A stretch of DNA of 24,066 bases from CALCKU01 sp964534845 (GTDB taxonomy: Bacteria > Pseudomonadota > Alphaproteobacteria > Caulobacterales > Maricaulaceae), in contig CAZHPV010000038.1 in the NCBI GenBank assembly GCA_964534845.1, positions 1 through 24,066 of the forward strand, written 5' to 3'. This document shows positions 13,945 to 22,256 of the stretch, one piece after another. The notes under the pieces were generated by a model, which did no database searches, was not told where the DNA came from, and worked only from the letters and a program-made list of their open reading frames with translations. Position 1 is the first letter of the stretch. The number at the start of each line of letters is the position of its first letter. The position numbers and the translations under genes were made by a program.

Positions 13945-14760
13945 ATGGCTAGTCATACACATCTGATTGTTGGGGCCGGGCGCATGGGCGGTGCGCTTAT
14001 TTCAGGCTGGCTGGCAAATAAATTGCTTCCGCCTTCAAAACTTATCGTGCTTGACCCGCATCCGGGCGCTCAGGCCCAGACAGCCATCAAAAAGGGCGTG
14101 TTGCATCTTAGTCAGCCAAACGCGCAGCTAAAAGATGTTGATACGGTCATCTTGGCGATCAAGCCGCAAATGTTTGGGGAGCTTGGGGCAGCCCTTGCCC
14201 CTTTTATAGCCGATAAGGCTCTCGTCATTTCAATTTTGGCTGGGACGTCCCTAGAGAGCCTGCAAAACTGTTTTAACGCGGCAGCCATTATACGAGCTAT
14301 GCCCAATACACCCGCCGCCATCGGGGCGGGTATAACCGCTTTTTGTGCCGGTAAAGACGTTACAAAAGCGCAAAAGAAACAAGCAGAAAAGCTTCTGGCA
14401 GCGGCAGGGGAGGTCTTTGAGGTCGAAAACGAGCATATGATCGATATTGTAACGGCCGTTTCGGGATCCGGGCCTGCCTATGTGTTTTATATGGTGGAAG
14501 CGCTTGAGGCCGCTGCCATAAAAGCCGGACTGCCGGAAGATATAGCTCCGGCCTTTGCGCGCCAGACTATTATAGGCTCCGGAGCGCTGCTGGCAAAGAG
14601 TCCCGAGAGTGCTATGGAGCTTCGCCGTGCCGTGACGTCTCCGAACGGCACCACTCAAGCTGCTCTCGACGTTTTGATGGATGCCAATGGGTTGGCCGTT
14701 CTCATGCGCGAGACAGTCAAAGCCGCGCTTAAACGCGCCAAGGAACTCGCCCAAAATTAA
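13945..14760 (+). CDS. proC: Pyrroline-5-carboxylate reductase
   Basis: The 271-residue enzyme catalyses the last step of proline synthesis, reducing 1-pyrroline-5-carboxylate with NAD(P)H. The Rossmann motif 'LIVGAGRMGGALI' lies at residues 7-19, with 'AIKPQMF' in the middle and 'RAMPNTPAAIGAGITA' in the linker. The substrate-binding signature 'VSGSGPAYVFYMVEAL' and 'ELRRAVTSPNGTT' follow near the C-terminus, as in all ProC proteins. The length is normal. It follows the YbjN gene, and its end lies 37 bases from the convergent histidine kinase gene, with no clear terminator in the gap. Confidence 0.96.
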   Translation: MASHTHLIVGAGRMGGALISGWLANKLLPPSKLIVLDPHPGAQAQTAIKKGVLHLSQPNAQLKDVDTVILAIKPQMFGELGAALAPFIADKALVISILAGTSLESLQNCFNAAAIIRAMPNTPAAIGAGITAFCAGKDVTKAQKKQAEKLLAAAGEVFEVENEHMIDIVTAVSGSGPAYVFYMVEALEAAAIKAGLPEDIAPAFARQTIIGSGALLAKSPESAMELRRAVTSPNGTTQAALDVLMDANGLAVLMRETVKAALKRAKELAQN

Positions 14761-14797
14761 AAGACCCGCTAAATCAATACCCTGATTAAGGCTATAA

Positions 14798-16153
14798 TTA
14801 GATGGGCAATCGCAATATGACCTTTAGTCCACCGGCTTCGCTTTTATCCAGACGTAAGGTGCCACCGTGGTTCTGAAGAATATCGCGGGATATAGATAGG
14901 CCTAAACCTGTGCCTTTTATATTTTGGTTGCGGGCCGTGTCTAATCGCTGGAACGGGCGCATAGCCTCACTATATTGTGCGGCGGGAATGCCTGGGCCAT
15001 TATCCTCAATATAAATGAGATGGCTGGTTTCGTCTTGCTCAATTGTAAGCGTAATTTTTGAAGCATATTTTCGGGCATTATCGATGAGATTGTTAAGGGC
15101 TCGTTTAAACAATATCGTTTTAAGGCGAATATCTGTTACATTTCCATCCAAAATTAATTGCAGTTGTGGATCTTGATATTCGTCGACAATATCGCGGAAG
15201 TAAGTTTCGACTTTTACGGATTTTAGAGGTTCGTCCTCGACCCCGCGCACGAAATCGAGATAGCCATTTAGCATGTTTTCCATATCGTTGAGGTCACGTT
15301 TGGCGGCCAGTACGTCCTCATCTTCATTTTGCATGGCCAAATGAAGCTTTAAGCGGGTCAGCGGGGTCCTTAAGTCATGACTTACACCTGCCAAGAACAG
15401 TGTGCGTTGGTCAATATAGCGCCTTATGCGTTGACGCATTTTTAAAAAAGACTGGCCTGCTAATCTGACTTCTGACGCGCCCGATGGGCGGAAGTCGACA
15501 ATATCCTGTCCTTTACCAAAGGCATCGGCAGCCGCAGCAAGATCAGAAATAGGGCGGGCTTGATTGCGCAGGAAAAAGAGACTGACGAGTGTTAGCAATA
15601 TAGTAGCGGTGGTTAGCCAGAAGATAAAAACATAACCGGTAGGCGCAAATATTCGTTCACGCGGGGCGATAAATCTCAACACCCCTTCATCTACCGCGAC
15701 CCGTATATCAATATGGTTGGGGTAGCGTGTGGTATCAAACCAGAAGGGGTCTTCAAGATTTTCGTCCAGAGCGCGTCTTAAGGTGCGGTCCAGATTTGAA
15801 AAGAAAGAGGTACGGCTTGTTGTCGGCAGAGTGTCTTTTTCTTCCAAGGCAATAGATAGCTCCATGCTCGGACGCATCATCTGGTCCAGAGCATGAACAT
15901 GGTCTTGGTTAGGGTCTTGATGGTAAAGCATAATTGCTACGGAAATATCCGCGGCCATGCTTTGGGAAAGATTAGCGGTGACCGTTTGCCAATGGGCGTT
16001 AAAGAAGATATAGGCCACGACCATTTGCATGACCATTACGGGTAAAATAATGATAAGCAAGGCCCGTCCAAATAGGCTTTTCGGCACATAATTATTTAGC
16101 CGAAATTTTGACAAGCGGGTAAGGCTTTTCTTGACCTTTAGGCTAGAAGGCAT
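14798..16153 (-). CDS. Sensor histidine kinase, EnvZ-type
   Basis: The 451-residue kinase has a short cytoplasmic start, TM1 at about 31-52, a periplasmic region of about 120 residues, TM2 at about 173-195 and a HAMP linker. The dimerisation helix carries the phospho-acceptor His259 in 'GVSHDLRTPLTRLKL'. The ATP domain has the N box 'NNLIDNARKYA', G1 'DNGPGIP' and G2 'GTGLGLS'. The 'SHDLRTPLTRL' form is typical of EnvZ-like kinases. Its start overlaps the end of the response regulator gene by 11 bases, so translation is coupled. The signal sensed is unknown. The periplasmic loop contains acidic and aromatic stretches but no recognised sensor motif. Confidence 0.92.
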   Translation of the reverse strand: MPSSLKVKKSLTRLSKFRLNNYVPKSLFGRALLIIILPVMVMQMVVAYIFFNAHWQTVTANLSQSMAADISVAIMLYHQDPNQDHVHALDQMMRPSMELSIALEEKDTLPTTSRTSFFSNLDRTLRRALDENLEDPFWFDTTRYPNHIDIRVAVDEGVLRFIAPRERIFAPTGYVFIFWLTTATILLTLVSLFFLRNQARPISDLAAAADAFGKGQDIVDFRPSGASEVRLAGQSFLKMRQRIRRYIDQRTLFLAGVSHDLRTPLTRLKLHLAMQNEDEDVLAAKRDLNDMENMLNGYLDFVRGVEDEPLKSVKVETYFRDIVDEYQDPQLQLILDGNVTDIRLKTILFKRALNNLIDNARKYASKITLTIEQDETSHLIYIEDNGPGIPAAQYSEAMRPFQRLDTARNQNIKGTGLGLSISRDILQNHGGTLRLDKSEAGGLKVILRLPI

Positions 16154-16847
16154 CGGCCAACAATCTATAACCCAATCCGCGTACGGTAAGTAAAAAAGCC
16201 GGTTCTGATGGCTTTTCCTCGATTTTCCGTCTTAGTCGCGTCATTTGTACATCGACGGCGCGGTCAGAGCGGGCATTGATTTTCTCCGATAAAGCATGAC
16301 GCGATACGGGTGTCCCCGCGCGCTTTGCCAGCAATGTGAGCAAAGCCTCCTCACCACTGGTGAGTTTAACTCTCTCGCCATTTTTACTTAAAACAAGACG
16401 TTCTGTATCAAAAGTCCACGGGCCAAAGTCTATTTTATTGCCCGGGCCAGTTATCTCAACACGTCGCATAATACCGTCTATGCGTAAAACGAGTTCCTCG
16501 GGCTCAAAGGGTTTCGACAAATAGTCGTCTGCACCAGTTTTAAGGCCTTTGATTCTGTTGGGGGCTTCGCCTAACGCGGTTAGCAGAATAATCGGTATAT
16601 CATCGTGCTCTCGTAAAGCGCGCGTTAGGCTAAGACCGTCCTCGCCCGGCATCATCACATCTAATATGAGCATGTCAAAGGAGAGGCTTTCCATAAGCTG
16701 GCGCGCCTTTTTAGCATTGCTGGCTGTAGAAATACGAAAGCCCGCTTTGCCGAGATACCGTTTTAAAAGATTGCGGATGCGATCATCATCATCAATAACA
16801 AGTAGATGTATATCGCGTCGTTCTAATATTTGGGATTCTGTGTTCAA
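16143..16847 (-). CDS. OmpR-family response regulator
   Basis: The 234-residue regulator has a receiver domain with the acidic pair in 'VIDDDD' (about 18-22), the phospho-acceptor Asp63 in 'LDVMMPGEDG', Thr90 and Lys112 in 'LSKPFEP'. A winged-helix DNA-binding domain follows, with 'LTSGEEALLTLL' and 'VDVQMTRLRRKIE...LLTVRGLGYRL'. The open frame extends to a TTG at 16919. The TTG at 16847 is preferred because AAGGA stands 6 bases before it and it gives the standard OmpR length. The upstream TTG lies inside a predicted -35 box. It works with the kinase that overlaps its 3' end. Targets are unknown; control of the divergent ilvE is possible but unproven. Confidence 0.9.
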   Translation of the reverse strand: MNTESQILERRDIHLLVIDDDDRIRNLLKRYLGKAGFRISTASNAKKARQLMESLSFDMLILDVMMPGEDGLSLTRALREHDDIPIILLTALGEAPNRIKGLKTGADDYLSKPFEPEELVLRIDGIMRRVEITGPGNKIDFGPWTFDTERLVLSKNGERVKLTSGEEALLTLLAKRAGTPVSRHALSEKINARSDRAVDVQMTRLRRKIEEKPSEPAFLLTVRGLGYRLLADAF

Positions 16848-16875
16848 AATCTTTCCTTGTAGCCATAAATTCAGG

Positions 16876-16903
16876 TTGACTTCATAGGCTGATTTTAGAG
16901 AAT
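16876..16903 (+). promoter_or_regulatory. Predicted promoter of ilvE
   Basis: TTGACT (16876-16881) and GAGAAT (16898-16903, 4 of 6) are separated by 16 bases, giving a leader of about 35 bases to the ATG at 16945. Its -10 box directly abuts that of the opposing response-regulator promoter. Confidence 0.4.
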
Positions 16904-16919
16904 GCCGGTAATTCGTCAA
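16892..16919 (-). promoter_or_regulatory. Predicted promoter of the two-component pair
   Basis: On the minus strand, TTGACG (16914-16919, 5 of 6) is followed after 16 bases by TAAAAT (16892-16897, 5 of 6). It is one of the better matches in the window. It lies between the two candidate start codons of the response regulator and so favours the downstream TTG at 16847. Confidence 0.5.
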
Positions 16920-16944
16920 TGCTGCAAAAGAGTAAGGTAAAGCT

Positions 16945-17826
16945 ATGATAGAAAAAGCTTATCATGACCGTGATGGTCATATTTGGATTGACGGTGAATT
17001 TGTCGATTGGAGAAAAGCCAATGTGCATGTTCTAACGCATTCTTTGCATTATGGCTCAACAGTTTTTGAGGGCGATAGGGCCTATGAAGGCGAAATATTC
17101 CGGCTTTCCGACCATAGCCAGCGTCTGATTAACTCCGCGCATATTATGGGCTTTGAAATGAATTTCACCCGTGAACAAATTGATGATGCTTGCAAGGAAA
17201 CCTTGGCGAAATCCGGATTAGGCGATGCTTATGTTCGTCCCTTTGCGTGGAGAGGCTCAGATATGATGGGAGTCGCGTCTAAAAACAACCGCATTCATTT
17301 CGGCGTAGCCTGCTGGCATTGGGGGGCGTATTTTGCCGATAAAATGCAGGGTATCCGCATGGCTATTTCGGACTGGAAGCGTCCCGCGCCAGATACCATT
17401 CCGTCTAAATCAAAAGGTGCTGGACTTTATATGATCTGCACTTTGTCAAAAGATGCAGCAATGGCTAAGGGCTATGATGACGCGTTAATGTATGACTATA
17501 AAGGTCGCGTAGCGGAATGTACGGGCGCGCATATTTTCTTTATTCGTGATGGTGAGTTACACACGCCAACTAATGATATTCTATTGGACGGCATTACGCA
17601 TGATACGGTAGTAAAACTCGCGCAAAAGCGTGGCTATAATGTCTATAAGCGTGATATTTATCCCTCTGAACTGGCCCATTTTAGTGAGTGTTTTGTGGTT
17701 GGAACGGCAGCCGAGGTTACGCCTGTTCGCGAAATACAGGGTATTCACTATACACCGGGAGAAATTAGCCAGACTTTGATGACAGATTACGAGGCCCTTG
17801 TGCGCGGTAAAATTAGTCTCTCCTGA
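16945..17826 (+). CDS. ilvE: Branched-chain amino acid aminotransferase
   Basis: The 293-residue enzyme is a fold-type IV PLP aminotransferase. It has 'LHYGSTVFEGDRAY' (residues 34-47), the PLP lysine at Lys157 in 'SKSKGAGLYM', and 'GRVAECTGAHIFFI' with the conserved Glu that contacts the pyridine nitrogen. 'GITHDTVVKLA' follows and fits the phosphate-binding loop. It moves amino groups between glutamate and the 2-oxo acids of leucine, isoleucine and valine. AAGGTAA before the ATG supports the start. It diverges from the two-component pair through overlapping promoters. Its last 14 bases overlap the 3' end of the convergent pgsA gene. Confidence 0.94.
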   Translation: MIEKAYHDRDGHIWIDGEFVDWRKANVHVLTHSLHYGSTVFEGDRAYEGEIFRLSDHSQRLINSAHIMGFEMNFTREQIDDACKETLAKSGLGDAYVRPFAWRGSDMMGVASKNNRIHFGVACWHWGAYFADKMQGIRMAISDWKRPAPDTIPSKSKGAGLYMICTLSKDAAMAKGYDDALMYDYKGRVAECTGAHIFFIRDGELHTPTNDILLDGITHDTVVKLAQKRGYNVYKRDIYPSELAHFSECFVVGTAAEVTPVREIQGIHYTPGEISQTLMTDYEALVRGKISLS

Positions 17827-18454
17827 ACTCGTCTTTAAGCGCTGCGCGGAAATAGAGAGCGCCAGTATAGACGGACAAAGCTGCGGCTAACCACAGAAAG
17901 GTAAGTCCTGCTCTTGCTGAGACATCTACAATAGGGGGTATGCTATCGATTAGAGGCATCCAGGCTTTTGTAGAAACCCAGACAAGAAAAATGAAGATAG
18001 CCAGCATTTCGCAAGCCGTTTTCCATTTTGCGAGATTGGTAGGCGGCATAACGCGACCTGTCAGAGCGGCATGTTCACGGACACCAGAGACAAGAATATC
18101 GCGAAATATGATGGCTATGGCAGGTATCATAAATAAAGGATGGCCTTCGACAACAATCGCTAGAGCAATAAAACATCCAGCTACGAGTAATTTATCGGCT
18201 ATCGGGTCAATCATGCGACCGAAATCGGATGTAACATTCCAGCGTCTGGCAAAATACCCGTCCAGAAAATCCGTCAAGCCCGCTAATAGAAACAAAATCA
18301 ATATGACCGTCGGCCGACCCAGAACATGGGGCGCTTGAGTATTTATTGATAAAATACCCCACATAATAAGCGGTATGGATATTATGCGGCTAAGGGTGAG
18401 AAAATTAGGCAGCCATCCCAAAGGGTGGGGTTTGGTGAGTGTGTTAAGTGTCAT
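17813..18454 (-). CDS. pgsA: CDP-diacylglycerol--glycerol-3-phosphate 3-phosphatidyltransferase
   Basis: The 213-residue integral membrane enzyme makes phosphatidylglycerol phosphate, the committed step to phosphatidylglycerol and cardiolipin. It opens 'LPNFLTLSRIISIP', typical of PgsA. It carries the complete CDP-alcohol phosphotransferase motif: Asp62, Asp65, Gly66, Ala69, Arg70, then Gly79, Asp83 and Asp87 in 'DFGRMIDPIADKLL'. Five or six hydrophobic segments follow. Its first 11 bases overlap the end of a degenerate paralogue on the same strand, and uvrC lies just before that, matching the common uvrC-pgsA order of alphaproteobacteria. The convergent ilvE overlaps its 3' end. Confidence 0.94.
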   Translation of the reverse strand: MTLNTLTKPHPLGWLPNFLTLSRIISIPLIMWGILSINTQAPHVLGRPTVILILFLLAGLTDFLDGYFARRWNVTSDFGRMIDPIADKLLVAGCFIALAIVVEGHPLFMIPAIAIIFRDILVSGVREHAALTGRVMPPTNLAKWKTACEMLAIFIFLVWVSTKAWMPLIDSIPPIVDVSARAGLTFLWLAAALSVYTGALYFRAALKDEFRRD

Positions 18455-19103
18455 TGACTTTTTTCGTCTTGAGCAGGGAAAAACCGGTTATGATTGATAG
18501 CAGGGCTGCGATCCAAAGGCAGATTTGTCCAATCGTCCAGATTAGGGTGGAGGGATTATTATAAATCTCGACAATAGTGTCTGGGGTGGCCCGGAAGCCG
18601 TCATACCATGCTGTCAGCCAAGGCGAGGCTATCAGGATGCAAATGGCGAGCATACACATGGCATTTTTTAACGCTCCAAAGCGAATATCTGGCAAATTAT
18701 TTTGAGAGAGTTCGTAGCCTTTTAAAAAGCCGATTATAACTTCGCGCACAATTATTATACCGGCCGGGATAGCAAAATAGGCGTTCATAAATCCGTTTTT
18801 ATGAATGACATAGCTAAGCGCAATAAGCGAACCCAAAACAAGAACAATGTCAGCAATATCATCAAACCAGCCAAATTGTCTGTGAACAGCATTTTCCGGC
18901 CCGCCGATCAGATCATCAAAAATATCTGTGATCGCGGCAATAGCAAAAAGCGCGGAGGCAATAAGAGCAATCTGGTTATCTGGCCATCCGCCCTTAATCA
19001 GAATAAGCATTATGACCGGCGTAAGTATGGCGCGTGTTAAAGTCAGCCCGTCGGCAAAACTACCGCCAACTCTTTGAATATTATCATTCTGTGAAGTATT
19101 CAT
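18444..19103 (-). CDS. CDP-alcohol phosphatidyltransferase-like membrane protein with degenerate motif
   Basis: This 219-residue protein has the size, hydrophobic profile and opening ('DGLTLTRAILTPVIML') of a CDP-alcohol phosphatidyltransferase. The signature motif is altered. Asp60 and Asp63 remain in 'TDIFDD', but the Gly becomes Asp64 and the Ala-Arg pair becomes Gly67-Gly68. The second half, 'GWFDDIAD' (78-85), keeps the two Asp but is one residue shorter than normal. Metal binding may survive; CDP binding is doubtful. It may be a diverged enzyme or a non-catalytic partner of PgsA (inference). A TTG at 19118 is an alternative start. The ATG at 19103 still overlaps the end of uvrC by 20 bases. 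Confidence 0.75.
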   Translation of the reverse strand: MNTSQNDNIQRVGGSFADGLTLTRAILTPVIMLILIKGGWPDNQIALIASALFAIAAITDIFDDLIGGPENAVHRQFGWFDDIADIVLVLGSLIALSYVIHKNGFMNAYFAIPAGIIIVREVIIGFLKGYELSQNNLPDIRFGALKNAMCMLAICILIASPWLTAWYDGFRATPDTIVEIYNNPSTLIWTIGQICLWIAALLSIITGFSLLKTKKVNDT

Positions 19104-20967
19104 GGATTGTTTTCGCAAGCTTTCGACTTACGCCCTCTGCCAATTCTAATTCCTCTATCGCTGCTTCCTTTACAGCTTTCGCCGACCCGAAATGCATAAG
19201 CAAGGCTTTTTTTCGACCCGGTCCTACACCCGGAATAGCATCTAATGGGCTAGATTTCATCTGTTTTTTACGACGCGACCTGTGTGTACCAATAGCGAAG
19301 CGGTGAGCCTCGTCGCGCAGACGCTGTAAATAATAAAGGGCAGGGGTACGAGGTTCTAAGGTAAAACTCGCCCGGCCGTTCATATGAAAGCTCTCTCGAC
19401 CTGCATTACGCTCTGGCCCTTTTGAGATGGCCACAAGTGTGACGCGCTCGGTCACTCCCAAGTCTGACAAGGTTTGTGTCACTGTTGATAATTGACCTTT
19501 GCCGCCATCAATGAGAACAAGATCAGGCCAGACCAGACTGTCATCTTTAAGCAATCTTGAGAAGCGACGCTTAAAGACTTCGCGCATCATAGCGTAGTCA
19601 TCCCCAGGTTCCGTTTCCATATCCTTGATATTAAAGGTGCGGTATTCACGACGGTTAAAGCCTTCCGGCCCTGCGACGATAAAAGCCCCAACGGCATTTG
19701 TGCCTTGTATGTGACTATTATCATAAACTTCGATACGTTCAGGCGCGCCGTCGAGACCGAACACCGTCTTGAGGCTGTTTAAGAGGCGGGTTTGAGAGGC
19801 CGTCTCCGCCATTTTTCGAGCCAAGGCTTCTTGGGCGTTTTTTACGGCGCGTTCTACCAGCATTTTTTTCTCACCGCGCTGGGGCGTTTGAATAGTGATA
19901 GTCCTTTCGGAGCGTTCTGATAAAGCCGCTTCCAACAGCTTACGGCTGGGCAGGTTTTCGCTTACATAGATGTTTTTTGGAATAGGTTTGTTGAGGTAAA
20001 ACTGCGCCAGAAAGGCGTCCAGTATAACGTCCGGGGTTTCGTCTTTTGCCCGGCGTGGGAAATGTGAACTATTCCCCCAATTCTGTCCGGCGCGAAAAAA
20101 GAAGACCTGTACACATGTCTGGCCGCCTTCGGAGAAAATGCCAATGACATCGCCTTCTAAAAATGTTGTCGGATTTGCACCGTCATCACGGGCGGAAACT
20201 TTTGCAATGGCGCTTAGGCGGTCTCTGATTTCAGCGGCTTTTTCAAAATTTAGGGCGTTTGATGCGGCCAGCATATCTTGTTGCAAGCGGTGTCTCAGAG
20301 CATCGGATTTACCACCTAAGAAATCCTCTGCGTCTTGTATAAGTCCTGTGTAATCCTCAAGGCTGATCTCGCCCGTACAGGGTGCGGCGCAGCGTTTGAT
20401 TTGGTGGAGCATGCAGGGCCGGCTACGGGCATCATATATGCTATCCGAACAGGTCCGCAGCCGAAAGGCGCGTTGTAATGTATCAAGGGAGTGGTTCACC
20501 GCCCAAGCACTGGCGAAAGGTCCAAAATAAGTCCCGTTCTTTTTACGTTTGCCACGGTGCTTTTTAATTTGCGGGGCCGGATGGTCCTTTCTAACAAGGA
20601 TGTAGGGAAAGCTCTTATCATCACGTAGTAAAATATTATAGCGCGGTTTAAGGCGCTTTATCAGGCTTGCTTCCAGTAAAAGGGCTTCTGTCTCACTTTG
20701 CGTGACCACAAATTCCATATCTGTCGTCGCGCGGATCATGCGTTGAATCCGTACGGTATGGCGATCATATTTGGTATAAGCTTGAACCCGTTTTTTCAAT
20801 GACTTGGCTTTGCCGACATAAAGCACGGCCTTATGCTCATCAAACATACGGTAGACACCGGGTTTGTTTGGCAAATTGGCGACAAAATCGGCAATTAGCT
20901 CGGGGCCGTAAGGCGCGGGCTTTTGCGACGTTTCAGGAACGTTCGAAATGGGCTCAGGGTCTTCCAT
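19084..20967 (-). CDS. uvrC: Excinuclease ABC subunit C
   Basis: The 627-residue nuclease makes both incisions in nucleotide excision repair with UvrA and UvrB. The N-terminal GIY-YIG domain shows 'KPGVYRMFD' and 'VLYVGKAKSLKKRV' (about 35-62). A Cys cluster follows ('RTCSDS...RPCMLHQIKRCAAPC'), then the UVR helix 'ALNFEKAAEIRDRL'. The RNase H-like nuclease domain has 'VYDNSHIQGTNAVGAFI' and 'PDLVLIDGGKGQL', and the end has helix-hairpin-helix motifs ('IPGVGPGRKKALL'). All parts are present at normal length. No clear ribosome site precedes the ATG, which lies 39 bases after folB. Its 3' end overlaps the next gene. Confidence 0.96.
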   Translation of the reverse strand: MEDPEPISNVPETSQKPAPYGPELIADFVANLPNKPGVYRMFDEHKAVLYVGKAKSLKKRVQAYTKYDRHTVRIQRMIRATTDMEFVVTQSETEALLLEASLIKRLKPRYNILLRDDKSFPYILVRKDHPAPQIKKHRGKRKKNGTYFGPFASAWAVNHSLDTLQRAFRLRTCSDSIYDARSRPCMLHQIKRCAAPCTGEISLEDYTGLIQDAEDFLGGKSDALRHRLQQDMLAASNALNFEKAAEIRDRLSAIAKVSARDDGANPTTFLEGDVIGIFSEGGQTCVQVFFFRAGQNWGNSSHFPRRAKDETPDVILDAFLAQFYLNKPIPKNIYVSENLPSRKLLEAALSERSERTITIQTPQRGEKKMLVERAVKNAQEALARKMAETASQTRLLNSLKTVFGLDGAPERIEVYDNSHIQGTNAVGAFIVAGPEGFNRREYRTFNIKDMETEPGDDYAMMREVFKRRFSRLLKDDSLVWPDLVLIDGGKGQLSTVTQTLSDLGVTERVTLVAISKGPERNAGRESFHMNGRASFTLEPRTPALYYLQRLRDEAHRFAIGTHRSRRKKQMKSSPLDAIPGVGPGRKKALLMHFGSAKAVKEAAIEELELAEGVSRKLAKTIHEYFTE

Positions 20968-21006
20968 GGGGCCAAATTAGGGTAATTTATGCCAGAGGCA
21001 AGTCAG

Positions 21007-21432
21007 CTATAGCGTGTTTCGCCTTTTTATAACCTCAATCCCCGCAACTTCGGCTTTAAGCAAGGCTTGGGGTTTGGAAATGCGTACGGCGCAGGCGAGG
21101 ACGCGCTTGTCTTCCTCTAAGGCCCAATCGGCAATGCGCGCCGCTAAAGTTTCTACAAGCTGGACATGGTTTTCTAGGGCAATCTCTTCAGCCTTTTGGG
21201 CGACAATGCCGTAATCAAGTGTTTCGTTTAAGCGGTCAGCTTTTGGACTAGGCATAGTGCCCATATCCAGCTCTATGTCGATAATCACAGGTTGGGTATT
21301 TTCATATTCATGCGGGTGAACTCCGATAGAGGCCTGAACCTGCAAACCGCGAACAAAAATACGTTGCGTGAGGGTCTGTTGTCTATCAGCTCTATTGCCG
21401 CGCAGCATGGTTATTATGGATTTTGGAGACAT
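21007..21432 (-). CDS. folB: Dihydroneopterin aldolase
   Basis: The 141-residue protein matches FolB, which cleaves 7,8-dihydroneopterin to 6-hydroxymethyl-dihydropterin and glycolaldehyde in folate synthesis. 'IFVRGLQVQASIGVHPHE' (residues 25-42) with Glu42, 'TLDYG' (71-75), 'LVETLA' (92-97) and Lys120 in 'RISKPQAL' are the usual FolB landmarks. About 24 extra residues precede the domain. It begins 5 bases after the SDR gene, so the two are co-translated or nearly so. The upstream neighbours (an SDR with the pteridine-reductase signature and a PTPS homologue) make this a pterin cluster. It may serve folate or another reduced pterin. Confidence 0.9.
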   Translation of the reverse strand: MSPKSIITMLRGNRADRQQTLTQRIFVRGLQVQASIGVHPHEYENTQPVIIDIELDMGTMPSPKADRLNETLDYGIVAQKAEEIALENHVQLVETLAARIADWALEEDKRVLACAVRISKPQALLKAEVAGIEVIKRRNTL

Positions 21433-21437
21433 GTCTG

Positions 21438-22256
21438 CTACTCTTCTTCAACATATTGATGATCATTGGGGACATTTTCATAAAGCCCCAAAGTGAGATC
21501 GGCGGTGTCCCAATTTAAATGTTGTCCACCGTCAACGGCTATCATCTGACCTGTCACGGATTGGGCGTCGAGCAGATATTGGACACTGTGCAAAATCGCA
21601 GGTGGCGGAGACCCGTTTTCGAGCAATGTAAGCGCGGCTTCTGATGCAAACTCTTCATCCGTCTGCTCCGTGTTTTTCAATGTGGGGCCCGGCCCGATCC
21701 CGTTGACCCTAATATTGGGCGCAAGAGACTGTGCGAGCGTTTTCGTCGCCCAATATAGGCCTGCTTTTGACAAGGCATAGGTGAAATATAAGGGATTAGG
21801 TTTTAACACTCTTTGATCAAGAATATTAATAATGCAGCCAGATCGGTCTTGCGGGCCAAACTGCATATTTTTCTGCGTGCTAAAGGCTTGGGCGAGCTTA
21901 AGCGGGGCATGTAAATTGACCTCCATGTGATGGTCATAAACTCCGCGGGAGAAATCTTCGCTATCATCAGGATGAAAGGTCGAGGCATTATTTATCAGGG
22001 CATTTAGTCCGCAGCCGAGCTTATCACTTGCGCGGGCAACCAGACTATCGACATCGTTTGGGATACACAAATTTGCCTGAACGCAAATCGCCTGACCGCC
22101 CGCAGACCGGATTTCATCTGCTAAGGCATTGGCATTCTTTTCTGAACGGTTGTAGTGAATTGCAATGGTCCAACCTTGCGCGGCAAGGCCCTTCGCCAGA
22201 TGGGCGCCAATACGATAGGCCGCGCCTGTGATTAAAACTGTTTTCATGTCAGACAT
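21438..22256 (-). CDS. SDR oxidoreductase, pteridine reductase (FolM/PTR1)-like
   Basis: The 272-residue short-chain dehydrogenase shows 'LITGAAYRIGAHLA', where Arg15 in TGxxxRxG is the mark of pteridine reductases rather than ordinary SDRs. It also has 'NNAS' (89-92), and Tyr160 and Lys164 of the YxxxK catalytic site in 'YALSKAGLY'. 'RVNGIGPG' and the C-terminal 'VTGQMIAVDGGQH' complete the fold. This suggests a FolM-like role, reducing dihydropterins or dihydrofolate with NADPH, and its place between folB and a PTPS homologue fits. Start and preceding stop share a base (TAATG on the minus strand). The exact substrate is inferred, not shown. Confidence 0.85.
   Translation of the reverse strand: MSDMKTVLITGAAYRIGAHLAKGLAAQGWTIAIHYNRSEKNANALADEIRSAGGQAICVQANLCIPNDVDSLVARASDKLGCGLNALINNASTFHPDDSEDFSRGVYDHHMEVNLHAPLKLAQAFSTQKNMQFGPQDRSGCIINILDQRVLKPNPLYFTYALSKAGLYWATKTLAQSLAPNIRVNGIGPGPTLKNTEQTDEEFASEAALTLLENGSPPPAILHSVQYLLDAQSVTGQMIAVDGGQHLNWDTADLTLGLYENVPNDHQYVEEE

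Noticed and set aside
14251..14754. Leftward 167-residue ORF inside proC
   Set aside because: It is the antisense shadow of a fully conserved proC gene, with unlikely composition and no ribosome site.
16848..16919. N-terminal extension of the response regulator to the TTG at 16919
   Set aside because: It lacks a ribosome site, adds 24 residues not typical of the family and overlaps a predicted -35/-10 pair; the TTG at 16847 has AAGGA in front.
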